NCBI GenBank assembly: GCA_964546435.1
Contig: CAZJKJ010000012.1
Span: 1-64,000 of the forward strand
Reading direction: 5' to 3'
DNA: 64,000 nucleotides
DNA from: CAYNST01 sp964546435
Lineage (GTDB): Bacteria; Pseudomonadota; Gammaproteobacteria; Pseudomonadales; Cellvibrionaceae
A model generated the notes under the pieces. That model worked only from the letters and a program-made list of their open reading frames with translations, had not been told where the DNA came from and did no database searches. The number at the start of each line of letters is the position of its first letter. Position 1 is the stretch's first letter. Below are positions 8,678-18,580 of this stretch, piece by piece. A program made the position numbers and the translations under genes.

Positions 8678-9289
8678 TTAGGGTACCTCTGGGCGCAGAT
8701 TTTCCCAGTCCCGGGGCGTGTTTACGTTGAAGAAAGGATCTTCATCGCCCTCCCAAAGCACGGTGGTATGGGTTAAAGTATGCGCCGCTTTATGCAGGGA
8801 CCGAACTCCCGAACGGTGCAGTTCGAGCAGCGTGGGGTAACAATCCACCGACCAGAGCGCACAGGCGTAATGGTCGCGGTTATGGCTGCGGGCGTAGGCG
8901 ACGTCCGCGCCCGCCTCACGAGCGGCGCAGTGCAGTTGTTCCACCAGGTCGAGGGGAATCCGGGGCGTATCTGTCGGGAAACTGGCGAGCCAGCGGACCG
9001 GTCGTCCGCCATCGCAGAGCCAGGCCATGGCGCTGATGATGCCGGCCAGGGGACCGGTGCCGGGTTCGCCGCGGTCGTGGATGGCGGGGAGCCGGCAGGC
9101 CGCGAAGCGATCCAGATCGCCCGCTGCGGTAATGACCAGTCCCTGTACCTGCGGCGCTGCCCGCGCAATGGTGTGTTGCAGCAGCGTTTGTCCGCGCCAT
9201 TGCAGGAAGAACTTGTCGGGCCGGTCCATGCGGCGGCTTTGGCCGCCGGCCAGGAGCACGCCAAAAATGGAATTTGTTGCTGCAGACAT
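8678..9289 (-). CDS. mobA: molybdenum cofactor guanylyltransferase
   Basis: MobA joins GMP to molybdopterin to make the molybdenum guanine dinucleotide cofactor (cytoplasmic). The 203-residue protein starts at the ATG at 9289 and shows the nucleotide-binding loop LLAGGQSRRMDRPDK near its start, and FPTDTPRIP with the metal-binding Asp. Length fits the family (E. coli 194). The frame stays open far upstream to 9694, but that extension lies over pdxH and has no family match, so the short start is used. No other molybdenum cofactor gene is in the window. Confidence 0.92.
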   Translation of the reverse strand: MSAATNSIFGVLLAGGQSRRMDRPDKFFLQWRGQTLLQHTIARAAPQVQGLVITAAGDLDRFAACRLPAIHDRGEPGTGPLAGIISAMAWLCDGGRPVRWLASFPTDTPRIPLDLVEQLHCAAREAGADVAYARSHNRDHYACALWSVDCYPTLLELHRSGVRSLHKAAHTLTHTTVLWEGDEDPFFNVNTPRDWENLRPEVP

Positions 9290-9397
9290 GGGTGAAGTAC
9301 CAGTAAAATAGCCGGCTTTCGCTCGCGCAGAGACGCTTTGCTGATCGCACTTTAACCTCCTGATTTGAAAAAAGCACGAGAGCCGGTGGAACCGCCT

Positions 9398-10033
9398 ATG
9401 GATCTGGAAAACATGCGCCGGGAGTACCTGCAGGGCGGGTTGTCCCGATCGCAGCTGCGTGACAACCCGGTCGAACAGTTTCGTCTCTGGTTTGAGCAGA
9501 CGACAAACCTCAATCTTTGCGATCCGTCGGCCATGGTGCTGGCGACGCTGGGGCATGCCGGGCAGATCCGGCAGCGCACCGTACTGCTCAAGCATCTTGA
9601 TGACGCCGGATTCGTGTTTTTTACCAACTACGGCAGTGCCAAGGCCGCGGATATCGCCCTTAATCCCGGTGTGAACCTGCACTTTCCCTGGCACGCCATC
9701 GAGCGCCAGGTCATGGTGCAGGGGATCGCGGAACGACTGAGTGCGGAAGAATCCGGCGTCTACTTTTCATCCCGGCCCCGAGACAGCCAGATTGCCGCCT
9801 GGGCGTCCCGGCAGAGTCAGCCGGTGACCTCGCGCAAGGCACTCGAAGAACAGTTCGATTACTTCAGACAACAATTCAGCAATGGCACCGTCCCCCTTCC
9901 CGATTTCTGGGGCGGCTACCGGGTGAAGCCCCAGCGCTTCGAATTCTGGCAAGGTCGGGCGAGCCGTCTGCATGACCGCTTCGAGTACCGGCTGGAAGCG
10001 GGCAGTTGGCGGATAGACAGGTTGGCACCATGA
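9398..10033 (+). CDS. pdxH: pyridoxamine/pyridoxine 5'-phosphate oxidase
   Basis: FMN enzyme that oxidises PNP or PMP to pyridoxal 5'-phosphate, last step of vitamin B6 synthesis and salvage. The 211-residue protein follows E. coli PdxH along its length: RREYLQGGL at the start, QRTVLLKHLD and FFTNYGSAKA in the FMN-binding half, SSRPRDSQIAAWAS, and the terminal FWQGRASRLHDRF ... WRIDRLAP. The ATG at 9398 has GGTGGA upstream and was preferred over an in-frame TTG at 9365. It overlaps the next gene by an ATGA, implying translational coupling. Confidence 0.96.
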   Translation: MDLENMRREYLQGGLSRSQLRDNPVEQFRLWFEQTTNLNLCDPSAMVLATLGHAGQIRQRTVLLKHLDDAGFVFFTNYGSAKAADIALNPGVNLHFPWHAIERQVMVQGIAERLSAEESGVYFSSRPRDSQIAAWASRQSQPVTSRKALEEQFDYFRQQFSNGTVPLPDFWGGYRVKPQRFEFWQGRASRLHDRFEYRLEAGSWRIDRLAP

Positions 10034-11025
10034 TGCGTTATATCGACTTCGAAACACCGGGTGGCCCGGACGTCCTGCAATTGAAGCGCGGCGCGCTGCC
10101 GACCTTCGAGCACGACGAAGTGCTCATCCAGGTGGCCGCTGCCGGCGTCAACCGGCCAGACCTGATGCAGCGCGAAGGCAAGTATCCGGCACCCGAGGGT
10201 GCTTCTCCGATTCTGGGGCTGGAAGTGGCCGGATTTGTCGCCGCCGTGGGCAAGGACGCGGGCCCCTGGCGGGTCGGCCAGCGGGTGTGCGCCCTGACCA
10301 ATGGTGGTGGTTATGCGGAATTTGTCAGTGTGCCTGCCAAACAGTGCATGCAGGTTCCGGAGTCCCTGGACTTTGTGACGGCGGCCGCATTGCCCGAAGC
10401 ACTGTTCACGGTGTGGAGCAACGTTTATGAACGCGGTGCGCTGGGGGTCGGCGAGACCCTGCTGATCCACGGCGGCAGCGGCGGGGTGGGCTCTATTGCC
10501 GTGCAGATGGCCCGCATCACGGGCGCCCGGGTTTATGCCACGGCGGGCACAGATGAACGGTGCCGGGTCTGTGAACGTCTCGGCGCCTTGCGGGCCATCA
10601 ACTACAACCAGGAAGATTTCGTCGAAGTCATCAAGCAGACCACCGGCCGCGGTGCCGACGTCATTCTGGATCCTGTTGGCGGTGACTACATTCAGCGCAA
10701 CATGCAGGCGGCCGCGACCAACGGGCGTATCGTCAGTATTGCCTTTCAGCACGGTTCAGTTGCCCAGATCAACTTCATGCCCATGATGCTCAAGCGGCTG
10801 TCGCTCACGGGCTCCACCCTGCGCTCACGCAGCGCCCAGGAAAAGGCCGTCATCGCCCGGCACGTGAGCCGCAAGATCTGGCCGGCGGTGCTGGCGGAGC
10901 GGATCAAACCGATCATCTATCGCGTCTACCCCCTCGCGGAAGCGGCGGAGGCGCATCGCGAGCTGGAAAGTGGTCGGGTCGTGGGCAAAGTGGTGCTGAT
11001 TACCGATAAGTACGAGATGTTCTGA
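10030..11025 (+). CDS. NAD(P)H:quinone oxidoreductase, PIG3-type zinc-free MDR family
   Basis: Medium-chain dehydrogenase/reductase of about 331 residues resembling the PIG3/quinone-reductase branch: an N-terminal GroES-like fold with PGGPDVLQL and AAGVNRPDLMQREGKYP, and a Rossmann domain with IHGGSGGVGS for NADPH. Catalytic zinc ligands of alcohol dehydrogenases are not evident. Likely reduces quinones or reactive carbonyls. Its start overlaps the pdxH stop (ATGA), so both should be on one mRNA; the functional link to B6 synthesis is not obvious. Confidence 0.87.
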   Translation: MMRYIDFETPGGPDVLQLKRGALPTFEHDEVLIQVAAAGVNRPDLMQREGKYPAPEGASPILGLEVAGFVAAVGKDAGPWRVGQRVCALTNGGGYAEFVSVPAKQCMQVPESLDFVTAAALPEALFTVWSNVYERGALGVGETLLIHGGSGGVGSIAVQMARITGARVYATAGTDERCRVCERLGALRAINYNQEDFVEVIKQTTGRGADVILDPVGGDYIQRNMQAAATNGRIVSIAFQHGSVAQINFMPMMLKRLSLTGSTLRSRSAQEKAVIARHVSRKIWPAVLAERIKPIIYRVYPLAEAAEAHRELESGRVVGKVVLITDKYEMF

Positions 11026-11036
11026 CGACGGGGCAA

Positions 11037-11055
11037 ACCCGCCGGGATTGCGGGT
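11037..11055. terminator. hairpin between convergent quinone reductase and purC
   Basis: The arms ACCCGC and GCGGGT enclose a seven-base loop between two convergent genes. No T run follows on either side, so a termination role is only suggested by position. Confidence 0.3.
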
Positions 11056-11076
11056 CGACCCGTTCAGCGGGGGGCG

Positions 11077-12183
11077 TCAGGACGCGACCAGCCCGTATTC
11101 CCGATCCAGTATGTCGAGGATTTCCGCTTTGGGATTGGTCGAAACTGCCAGCGGCCGGCCGGTGATTTTTTCCGCGATGCCGGTATAGGTTCTGGATACC
11201 TGCATCAATACCTCCACCGGCAGGGCGTTGTCCCGTGCCAGTGCCACCCGCTCGCCAAAACGGTCTTTGTTGAGCAGGATGTCCGGGTCGGGGAAATGGT
11301 TCAGCAGGAGTTGCCGGAAATCCTCTTTCGAGTTCTCCACGATTTTGCCTTCCCGGTAACTCGCACCGTCCCAAATCCTGGAAGAGTCCGGTGTGCCCAC
11401 TTCATCCATGTAAATCAATTGCTGCCTGCCCTGGGCGTCGGTGATGTAGCCGAATTCGAATTTGGTATCCACAAAGATCTGGTCCAGCCCCGCGAGCGCG
11501 CGTTCGATCAGGCGGAAGCCGTCCTGCAATAACGTTTCGTAACGGCTGATATCGGCGGGACTGGCAAAGCCGAACGCCGAGTGGTTCTGTTCCATGTCCC
11601 GGCGGGATATGTTGACGTCATCCGCCTCCGGCACGCCGGGAATGCCTTTGAGAATGCCTTTGGTGGAAGGCGTGATCAGCAGTTCGGGCAGGCGCTGGTC
11701 TTTGAGCAGGCCATCGGCGAGCTGGACGCCGCAGAATTCCCGCTCCCCCTTGGCATAGGCGCGCCACATGGAACCGGTGATGTACTGGCGGCAAATGGCT
11801 TCGATCATGACGGGCCGTGCCTTCTGCACGATCCAGACCAGCGGATGCGGAATGTCCAGAATATGGCTGTCCGCCAGCCCCTGGTCGCGAAACAACTGAA
11901 ACCAGTGATTGGAAATTGCATTCAGGGCTGCGCCCTTGCCGGGGACGCCGAGGAGGTTGCCCTCGCCGTGCCAGATGCAGTCAAACGCGGAAATCCGGTC
12001 GCTGATCACCATGATGGCCAGAGGCGCATCTTCCCGGGCGGCGTAATTGCGCTCCCGGATCAGCCGCCGGCTGTCCGCTTCGGTCAGCCAGTAGACCGAG
12101 CGGACTTTGCCGCTGTGGACCGGCTGCTGGGTGCGGATGGGCAGGTCATTGTTGACCGCGAGAACCTGGTCGGCTGAGTTCAT
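11077..12183 (-). CDS. purC: phosphoribosylaminoimidazole-succinocarboxamide synthase (SAICAR synthetase)
   Basis: Purine synthesis step that joins aspartate to CAIR using ATP (cytoplasm). The 368-residue protein belongs to the longer PurC type. Visible family features are HSGKVRSVYWL near the N-terminus, VISDRISAFDCIW, the EAICRQYITGSMWRAY segment, and KFEFGYITDAQG. The ATG at 12183 has GTGGAA upstream; an in-frame GTG four codons earlier is possible. Divergent from the MATE exporter, with 268 bases between them. Confidence 0.95.
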   Translation of the reverse strand: MNSADQVLAVNNDLPIRTQQPVHSGKVRSVYWLTEADSRRLIRERNYAAREDAPLAIMVISDRISAFDCIWHGEGNLLGVPGKGAALNAISNHWFQLFRDQGLADSHILDIPHPLVWIVQKARPVMIEAICRQYITGSMWRAYAKGEREFCGVQLADGLLKDQRLPELLITPSTKGILKGIPGVPEADDVNISRRDMEQNHSAFGFASPADISRYETLLQDGFRLIERALAGLDQIFVDTKFEFGYITDAQGRQQLIYMDEVGTPDSSRIWDGASYREGKIVENSKEDFRQLLLNHFPDPDILLNKDRFGERVALARDNALPVEVLMQVSRTYTGIAEKITGRPLAVSTNPKAEILDILDREYGLVAS

Positions 12184-12451
12184 GTCAATTTCCACTGGTT
12201 TTGGTCGGGCTGTATCCGGGTTGTATCCCGGACTTGCTGCAGGCGTATGCCGGAAACGGTGGCCGGGTTAGCGGGCGGATGTTTCCCCGGGCGCGATGCC
12301 GGATGCCATTGGCGAGGAGGCGCGATCATAGCAAATCCTGGTGCTGCCATGTGAAATCGGCGAGGAGGAAATATCGACATTGCTCGTTTATAATTGCGCC
12401 ACTTCTGCCCGCCCATCATGGGCCGACCCTCTTCCTCTTCCATTCAGGCTA

Positions 12452-13819
12452 ATGTTCACCATGAAAACCCAATTCTGGCGTCGGGTGCTGTTGCTGGCGC
12501 TGCCGGTCGCTCTGCAAATGTTGTTGCAAGCTGCATTGGGCATGGCGGATGTGGCGATGGTGGCGGGGTTGGGCAGTGCTACCGTGGCGGCGGTAGGGCT
12601 GGCGGCGAAGCTGCATTTTCTGCTGCTGGTGCTGATGGCGGGAATAGGCACGGCCGGCAGTATCCTGATTGCGCAGTATGTCGGCGCCCGCGACATCGGC
12701 GGTGGGCAACGGGTGCTGGCGGCGACGCTGTTCATCGGTACGGCGGTAGCGCTGCCGCTCACGTTGCTGTTTGCATTGGGCAGATACTGGCTGGGATGGC
12801 TCAACCCGGACCCGGCCGTGATCGAGGTGGCCGCGCGGTTTCTCTGGATCACGGCGCCGGTGGTGCTGTTCACCCAATGCATCGTCATCTATGAAGCGGC
12901 CCTGCGGGCGATGGGGATGACGCTGCTGCCGCTCATGGCCACGGCGACCGCTGCCGTGCTGAACATTCTGCTCAATTATGTCCTGATATTCGGGCACTTC
13001 GGGTTCGAAGCCATGGGTGCCGAAGGCGCCGCCTGGGGGACATTGATCGCCCGGGGCGTCCAGGTGCTGATCGTACTGGGGTGGCTCTACGCCCGGCGCC
13101 AGCCGTTTGCCCTCGGCGGGCGGGCGCTGCTGGCCGGCACCCGCGGGCGTACCCTGAAGCACTTTGTTACCTTTGCGACCCCTCTGGTGACCAATCATGT
13201 CATCTGGGGCGTCGGCAACGCGGCGTATCACGTGGGGATGGGGTATGCCGGTACGGATGCCCTTGCGGTGATGGGCGTGATGGTTCCCTTTGAAACCGCC
13301 TTCTTTGCCCTGTTTGTGGGCGTCGCCAACGCCTCGGCGGTGATGGTGGGTAATGCACTGGGCGCCGACGACCCGGACGAAGCGCGGCGACTGCAGGTGT
13401 TTTTCGACCGCCTTGCGCTGATTCTGGTGGGGTGTCTGAGTGCAGTGGTGCTGTTATCTGGTCCGGGATTAATCCGGGGTCTGACGATTCTGGAGCCGGC
13501 GACCGCCCAACTGCTGATTAATGCACTCTATGTTTTTTGCGGTGGCGTCTGGCTGAAAGTCCTCAACATGATCCGCATCCTCGGTATCCTGCGCGCCGGC
13601 GGCGACAACCGGTTCTGTCTCATGACCGACATCATCGTGATGTGGCTGTTCGGATTGCCGCTGTTCTTGACGGCGGTATCCCGGGAGTTTGCCTTTCTCA
13701 CGCTCTATGCCCTGACTTATGTGGAGGATCTGCTGAAGTTTCTGCCGGTGCTGTTGCGGATCCGCACCGGCATCTGGATCCGGAACCTCACCCGGGAGCC
13801 GGAGGAGGCGCCCAGATAG
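12452..13819 (+). CDS. MATE family multidrug/cation antiporter
   Basis: Inner-membrane exporter of about 455 residues with some twelve hydrophobic segments in two related halves, typical of MatE (NorM/DinF-like) transporters driven by Na+ or H+. The start VALQMLLQAALGMADVAMVAGLG and the second-half start TFATPLVTNHVIWGVGNAAY match the paired repeat pattern. Substrate cannot be inferred. Two ATG codons are possible (12452, 12461); the first is used because of the AGG at 12446. Followed by ggt, which may be co-transcribed. Confidence 0.9.
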   Translation: MFTMKTQFWRRVLLLALPVALQMLLQAALGMADVAMVAGLGSATVAAVGLAAKLHFLLLVLMAGIGTAGSILIAQYVGARDIGGGQRVLAATLFIGTAVALPLTLLFALGRYWLGWLNPDPAVIEVAARFLWITAPVVLFTQCIVIYEAALRAMGMTLLPLMATATAAVLNILLNYVLIFGHFGFEAMGAEGAAWGTLIARGVQVLIVLGWLYARRQPFALGGRALLAGTRGRTLKHFVTFATPLVTNHVIWGVGNAAYHVGMGYAGTDALAVMGVMVPFETAFFALFVGVANASAVMVGNALGADDPDEARRLQVFFDRLALILVGCLSAVVLLSGPGLIRGLTILEPATAQLLINALYVFCGGVWLKVLNMIRILGILRAGGDNRFCLMTDIIVMWLFGLPLFLTAVSREFAFLTLYALTYVEDLLKFLPVLLRIRTGIWIRNLTREPEEAPR

Positions 13820-13901
13820 ATGAGTGCGGGCTCGCAAGTCGATTTTTATCGCTGTGCCTGTTAAGGTTTGCGCACTCCAGGTTTCCCGCAGGATACCCTT
13901 C

Positions 13902-15614
13902 ATGCTTCGTTTACCTAACTTGATGTTCTTGAGCGTCTGTCTGTGGATTTGTGGGTGCGCTGAATTCGGAACCCGCGCCGCGCCGACGGACTCTGCCTAC
14001 GCATCCGTGACGGCAGACGGGAAGGGCGCCATTGCCAGCGTCAATCCCCTTGCGACCCAGGCCGGGCTGGATGCGTTCGCCGCGGGAGGCAATGCCATCG
14101 ATGCGGCGGTGGCGGTCGCTTTTACCCTCGGTGTGGTCGATAGCCATAATTCCGGTGTTGGCGGTGGCTGCTTTATTCTGGCACGCCTCGCCAATGGTGA
14201 GATTCTGGCTATTGACGGGCGGGAAATGGCGCCGGCCCGGGCAACCAGAGACATGTTTATCCGCAACGGTCAGGCGGAACCCGAGTTGAGCAAGACCGGC
14301 GCCCTGGCAGTGGGGATTCCCGGTTCGGTGGCAGCGCTGCACCAGTTGCAGAGCCAGGCCGGCAAATTGCGCTGGCCGGACCTGTTGTTGCCGGCGGCGG
14401 AGTTGGCGGAGGAAGGCTTTGCCGTGGACCGGACCCTGGCGTTGCGGCTGGCGAGAACCTTTCCGGCCATGCAGGGATTTCCCGCCACGGCGCGGGTATT
14501 TTCCACGGCAGAAGGAACGCCCCTGCAGGCCGGTGACCGGCTTGTGCAGCAGGATCTGGCGGGCAGCTACCGGGCGCTGGCGCAATGGGGGCCGGAATGG
14601 TTCTATCGCGGCGAATTTGCCAGCCGCGCCGGCAACTGGATGGCGCAAAATGGCGGTCTTGTCACGGCGGCCGATTTCGCCGGTTACCGTACCAAGCTGC
14701 GTACTCCGGTAAAAAGCGAATTCAACGGCTACACCATTTACGGCTTTCCGCCCCCCAGCTCCGGAGGCATCCATGTGGGGCAAATGCTCAACATGCTGTC
14801 GGCACTGGCCTGGGAGCGCCGCAGTGAAGCGGATCGTTATCATCTCCTCGCCGAAGTGATGCGCAGCGCATTTGCGGATCGGGCGTTCTGGCTGGGCGAT
14901 GCCGATTATGTCAATGTGCCTGAGCGCCTGCTGGCGCCTGCCTACGCACAGCAGCGGGCCGGCCAGATCAGTCTGGACAAGGCGGCAATCCAGGTCGAGC
15001 ATGGCAATCCTGCCACAACCGCTGAAGGGCTTCTGGACAAACATACCACTCATATCGCGACGGCAGATTCACAGGGTAACTGGGTCGCAATTACCACTAC
15101 TTTGAACACCAGTTTTGGCAGCAAGGTCATGATTCCCGAAACCGGGATCCTTCTGAACAACCAGATGGACGATTTTTCTGCCCAGGTCGGCGTTCCCAAC
15201 GCCTTTGGTCTGGTTGGAACCGACGCCAACAGCGTGGCGCCCGGCAAACGTCCGTTGTCGAGCATGAGCCCCACGCTGGTCATGAAAGGCCAGACGCCGG
15301 TGCTGACCCTGGGTGCAGCGGGCGGGCCGACCATTATTTCTCAGGTTCTGCAGGTGCTGCTGAACCATCTGGCGCTGCAGGAGCCCGTTGCCGAGGCGAT
15401 TGCCAAGCCTCGAGTTCACCATCAATGGCAGCCGGACACCCTGTTTGTGGAGCCGACGATGGATCCGGCGCTGCGTGGCGAGCTGGAATCCCGTGGCCAC
15501 ACGCTCAAGGAGATCGGCGCGTTTGGCGGGACTCAGGCCATTGCCCTGGAAAATGGTGTGCTGGTGCCGGTGACTGAACCCAGAATCATTGAGCGCAACG
15601 CGCAGGCGCAGTGA
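13902..15614 (+). CDS. ggt: gamma-glutamyltranspeptidase (lipoprotein proenzyme)
   Basis: Cleaves gamma-glutamyl bonds of glutathione and related compounds in the periplasm. One 570-residue proenzyme that should self-cleave before Thr382, the first Thr of TTHIATAD, which matches the N-terminal nucleophile of the small subunit in known enzymes; NTSFGSKV and LLNNQMDDFS follow as expected. The N-terminus LWICGC suggests a lipobox (Cys19), so it may be anchored rather than soluble. The ATG at 13902 follows an AGGA. Its last 29 bases overlap the end of dusC on the other strand. Confidence 0.94.
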   Translation: MLRLPNLMFLSVCLWICGCAEFGTRAAPTDSAYASVTADGKGAIASVNPLATQAGLDAFAAGGNAIDAAVAVAFTLGVVDSHNSGVGGGCFILARLANGEILAIDGREMAPARATRDMFIRNGQAEPELSKTGALAVGIPGSVAALHQLQSQAGKLRWPDLLLPAAELAEEGFAVDRTLALRLARTFPAMQGFPATARVFSTAEGTPLQAGDRLVQQDLAGSYRALAQWGPEWFYRGEFASRAGNWMAQNGGLVTAADFAGYRTKLRTPVKSEFNGYTIYGFPPPSSGGIHVGQMLNMLSALAWERRSEADRYHLLAEVMRSAFADRAFWLGDADYVNVPERLLAPAYAQQRAGQISLDKAAIQVEHGNPATTAEGLLDKHTTHIATADSQGNWVAITTTLNTSFGSKVMIPETGILLNNQMDDFSAQVGVPNAFGLVGTDANSVAPGKRPLSSMSPTLVMKGQTPVLTLGAAGGPTIISQVLQVLLNHLALQEPVAEAIAKPRVHHQWQPDTLFVEPTMDPALRGELESRGHTLKEIGAFGGTQAIALENGVLVPVTEPRIIERNAQAQ

Positions 15615-16581
15615 TTTGCCCGGTTGCGGCAAACGCAGCGGTGGGCACGCCCGCCCGGTCAAAGGCGGCGTCGATATCGGCGGGGAGGCGGCTGCGTTTG
15701 ATGGCTTCGAAGAATACACCCGCTTCCGGATATTGACGCTGCAGGTAAACCAGCCATTGCTTCAGGCGGTTGCCGCAGTATCTGCCGGCATAATGCCGCA
15801 GGGTCTGCTGATGATATTGGTAGACCAGAGGCAATAATTCGTCCCAGCTCAGGCAGCGCCGTGGTTGTCCCGCCAGGTCCGCCTTGATCTGTCGGGCGAG
15901 ATCGGGTTTCGCCAGCAGGCCGCGCCCGAGCATCACGTCCGTACAGCCGGATTCTTCCCGACAGCGGTGAAAATCCGCCAGTGACCAGATCTCGCCGTTG
16001 GCGATGACCGGAATGTCCAGCGTCTCGCGAATCTCTCGAATGCAGTGCCAGTAGGCGGGCGGCTGATAGCGATCCGCTTTGGAGCGGGCATGAACCACCA
16101 GTTCATCGGCGCCGGCCGCACGGATGGCGCAGGCATTTTCGACGTAGCGGGCACGCTCGTGGTAGCCCAGACGGATCTTGGCGGTAACCGGTACTTCGGG
16201 CGGCACGGCCAGCCGTACCGCCTTGACGATGTCATACAGAAGTCCGGTTTCCTCCAGCAGACAGGCGCCGCCGCGACTTTTGTTGACGGTTTTGGCGGGG
16301 CAGCCGAAGTTCAGATCGATGGCTGGAGCGCCCATTCTGGCGGCCTTGTGGGCGTTCAGGGCAAGCACGTGCGGATCGGAGCCGAGCAGTTGCACGCGCA
16401 CCGGCAATGCCAGCGGCGTCACCAGTTCGGGGCAGTACCGGCTGAAGACTTTCCGGGGGAGAACCGTCTGGGAAACCCGGATGAACTCCGTGACGGCCAC
16501 ATCAACGCCGCCGATTTCGGCGTAAAGCCGCCGCAACAGATGATCGACGACGCCCTCCATCGGGGCCAGATAGATTCGCAT
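15586..16581 (-). CDS. dusC: tRNA-dihydrouridine synthase C
   Basis: FMN enzyme that reduces uridine 16 in the tRNA D-loop. The 331-residue protein starts APMEGVVDHLLRRL as DusC proteins do (other Dus begin APMxGVT), and carries the active-site stretch NFGCPAKTVNKSRGGACLL with the catalytic Cys, ELVVHARSKADRY and VIANGEIWS for FMN binding. The ATG at 16581 was preferred to a GTG three codons upstream. It converges with ggt and overlaps it by 29 bases within both coding frames. Confidence 0.93.
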   Translation of the reverse strand: MRIYLAPMEGVVDHLLRRLYAEIGGVDVAVTEFIRVSQTVLPRKVFSRYCPELVTPLALPVRVQLLGSDPHVLALNAHKAARMGAPAIDLNFGCPAKTVNKSRGGACLLEETGLLYDIVKAVRLAVPPEVPVTAKIRLGYHERARYVENACAIRAAGADELVVHARSKADRYQPPAYWHCIREIRETLDIPVIANGEIWSLADFHRCREESGCTDVMLGRGLLAKPDLARQIKADLAGQPRRCLSWDELLPLVYQYHQQTLRHYAGRYCGNRLKQWLVYLQRQYPEAGVFFEAIKRSRLPADIDAAFDRAGVPTAAFAATGQITAPARCAQ

Positions 16582-17075
16582 TGCCTGCACCTGGCTGAAA
16601 AAACGCGGCCATGGTATCAGCTTCGGCGGGCTGGCCCCAGGTTTGGCGACCGCCTGCGCGCACGACAGGTCGGTGGCCTCACGAGAAAATTGCGGAATTC
16701 ATTCAAGGTCTGGCGGGTTGAGGTTGTAAGGCGCAGATTTCTTAGGCACTATTCACCTCCATTTTTTGCTGTGGTCAATTCAGAACGAATGGGCCGCTGT
16801 AATCCCCGCTCCGCGTCTGATACCCGTCCCGACCTGCCAACGGGACCGATCCCTGACGATCGAGATCAGCGAGCCGCGCGCACCAACGACTTGTATCTAC
16901 GGCACTCGCCTGGGCGCGACGGCGCCATGATTTCCAAGGTTTCAAATATGTTCGGGGGCTGACAGATCGAAGGTGAATGCGGCCGGTACCCACCGGCCGT
17001 TCTGCATTTAGATCAGGCTGCAATATTGCGCTAGAATGGCCGCCCGTTGAGATAACACCGGATTGGAGAGCAGTT
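16582..17075. other. intergenic region with hairpin and weak pyk promoter
   Basis: About 490 bases between the divergent dusC and pyk. A hairpin (CGGCCGG/CCGGCCG, loop TACCCA) lies at 16980-16999. A TAGAAT at 17032-17037 is a possible pyk -10 box, with only a poor -35 (TTAGAT) upstream. The remaining part has no supported gene. Confidence 0.35.
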
Positions 17076-18530
17076 ATGTTGAGACGTACCAAAATCGTGA
17101 GCACCCTCGGTCCAGCAACCGATGAGCCCGGCATATTGGAAAAATTGATCAAGGCGGGTGTTGATGTAGTACGACTCAACTTCTCCCACGGGTCCCCCGA
17201 GGACCATCGCAACCGCGCCGAAACCGTACGCAAGTACGCCGCGAAGCACGGCCGTTACGTGGCGATTCTGGGTGACCTGCAAGGCCCCAAAATACGCGTG
17301 GCCCGGTTCGCTGAAGGCCCGGTACGACTGGCGACCGGCGACAAGTTCGCTCTGGATGCGAGCCTCCCCACCGAAGCGGGCAATCAGCGCGAAGTCGGCA
17401 TCGACTACAAAGAGCTGCCCAACGACACCCGGCCTGGTGACCTGCTGTTACTGGATGACGGTCGCATCGTTCTCAAGGTCGATACCGTGGAAGGGTCGCG
17501 CATCAACTGCACGGTCACCATCGGCGGCAAGCTGTCCAACAACAAGGGTATCAACCGTCAGGGGGGCGGGCTGAGTGCGCCGGCCCTGACCGAAAAGGAC
17601 AAGGCCGACATCAAGACGGCGGTCAGCATCGGCGTCGATTATCTGGCCGTTTCCTTCCCCCGCAGCGCCGAAGACATGCAGCTGGCCCGCTCCCTGGTGC
17701 GTGAGGCCGGCGGTGACATTGCCATGGTGTCCAAGATCGAGCGGGCAGAAGCGGTAGAAAATGACGAAGTCCTGGATGCGATCATTGCCTCCTCCGATGC
17801 CGTGATGGTGGCGCGAGGTGATCTGGGTGTGGAAATCGGTGATGCGTCCCTGATCGGTGTGCAAAAACACATCATCAACCGCGCGCGTGCACTGAACCGC
17901 TGCGTGATCACCGCCACCCAGATGATGGAAACCATGATCAACAGCTCTTTGCCGACCCGGGCAGAAGTGTTTGACGTGGCCAACGCGGTCCTGGACGGCA
18001 CGGACGCGGTCATGCTCTCGGCGGAAACCGCGGCCGGTCAGTTTCCGGTGGAAACGGTGGAAGCCATGGTCCGCATCATTCTCGGCGCGGAAAAAACCGA
18101 AGAATCCCAGAAGCAGGTGGATCGCGAGTTACCGCCACGAGTGGCCATCGACCAGGCGATTGCCGCCGCCGCCATGCATACGGCCAACCAGATGCCGGGA
18201 GTGGCCGCCATTGTCTGTATGACCGAAACGGGTGGTACGCCGTTGCTGATGAGCCGTTACGGAACCCGAATGCCGATCTTTTCGCTTTCCCGTCACGAAC
18301 AAACCCTCCGCCGTGCGGGATTACACCGCGGCGTGCAACCGGTTCTTTTTGACTGCAACAGCATGACCTTCGCCGAAGCCAACAGCAAAGCAATCAATGA
18401 GCTGCGGGCGCGCAATGTGGTGAAAGAGGGGGACCTGGTGATCATTTCCAAAGGCGATGTCGCCAATCTTCACGGCGGCACCAACACCATGAAAATCCTT
18501 GAAGTAGGCAAGCCGATCACGGCCAACTGA
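17076..18530 (+). CDS. pyk: pyruvate kinase (PykA type)
   Basis: Converts PEP and ADP to pyruvate and ATP, final step of glycolysis. 484 residues, starting RRTKIVSTLGPATD after a clear GGAGAG ribosome site. Substrate motifs FSHGSPEDH and LQGPKIRV, the signature around the catalytic Lys (SKIERAEAVEN) and ARGDLGVEIG are present, and the protein follows E. coli PykA (AMP-activated type) more closely than PykF. This was judged by eye from the N-terminal third. No glycolytic partner gene is adjacent. Confidence 0.96.
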   Translation: MLRRTKIVSTLGPATDEPGILEKLIKAGVDVVRLNFSHGSPEDHRNRAETVRKYAAKHGRYVAILGDLQGPKIRVARFAEGPVRLATGDKFALDASLPTEAGNQREVGIDYKELPNDTRPGDLLLLDDGRIVLKVDTVEGSRINCTVTIGGKLSNNKGINRQGGGLSAPALTEKDKADIKTAVSIGVDYLAVSFPRSAEDMQLARSLVREAGGDIAMVSKIERAEAVENDEVLDAIIASSDAVMVARGDLGVEIGDASLIGVQKHIINRARALNRCVITATQMMETMINSSLPTRAEVFDVANAVLDGTDAVMLSAETAAGQFPVETVEAMVRIILGAEKTEESQKQVDRELPPRVAIDQAIAAAAMHTANQMPGVAAIVCMTETGGTPLLMSRYGTRMPIFSLSRHEQTLRRAGLHRGVQPVLFDCNSMTFAEANSKAINELRARNVVKEGDLVIISKGDVANLHGGTNTMKILEVGKPITAN

Positions 18531-18580
18531 CGAGCGGTGCGCTTGTTCTTGCGAGCAGGCGCACTACAGTACAGACTTTG

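Noticed and set aside
8678..9694. N-terminally extended MobA of 338 residues
   Set aside because: The extra 135 residues are antisense to pdxH and do not resemble any domain; MobA family length fits the start at 9289.
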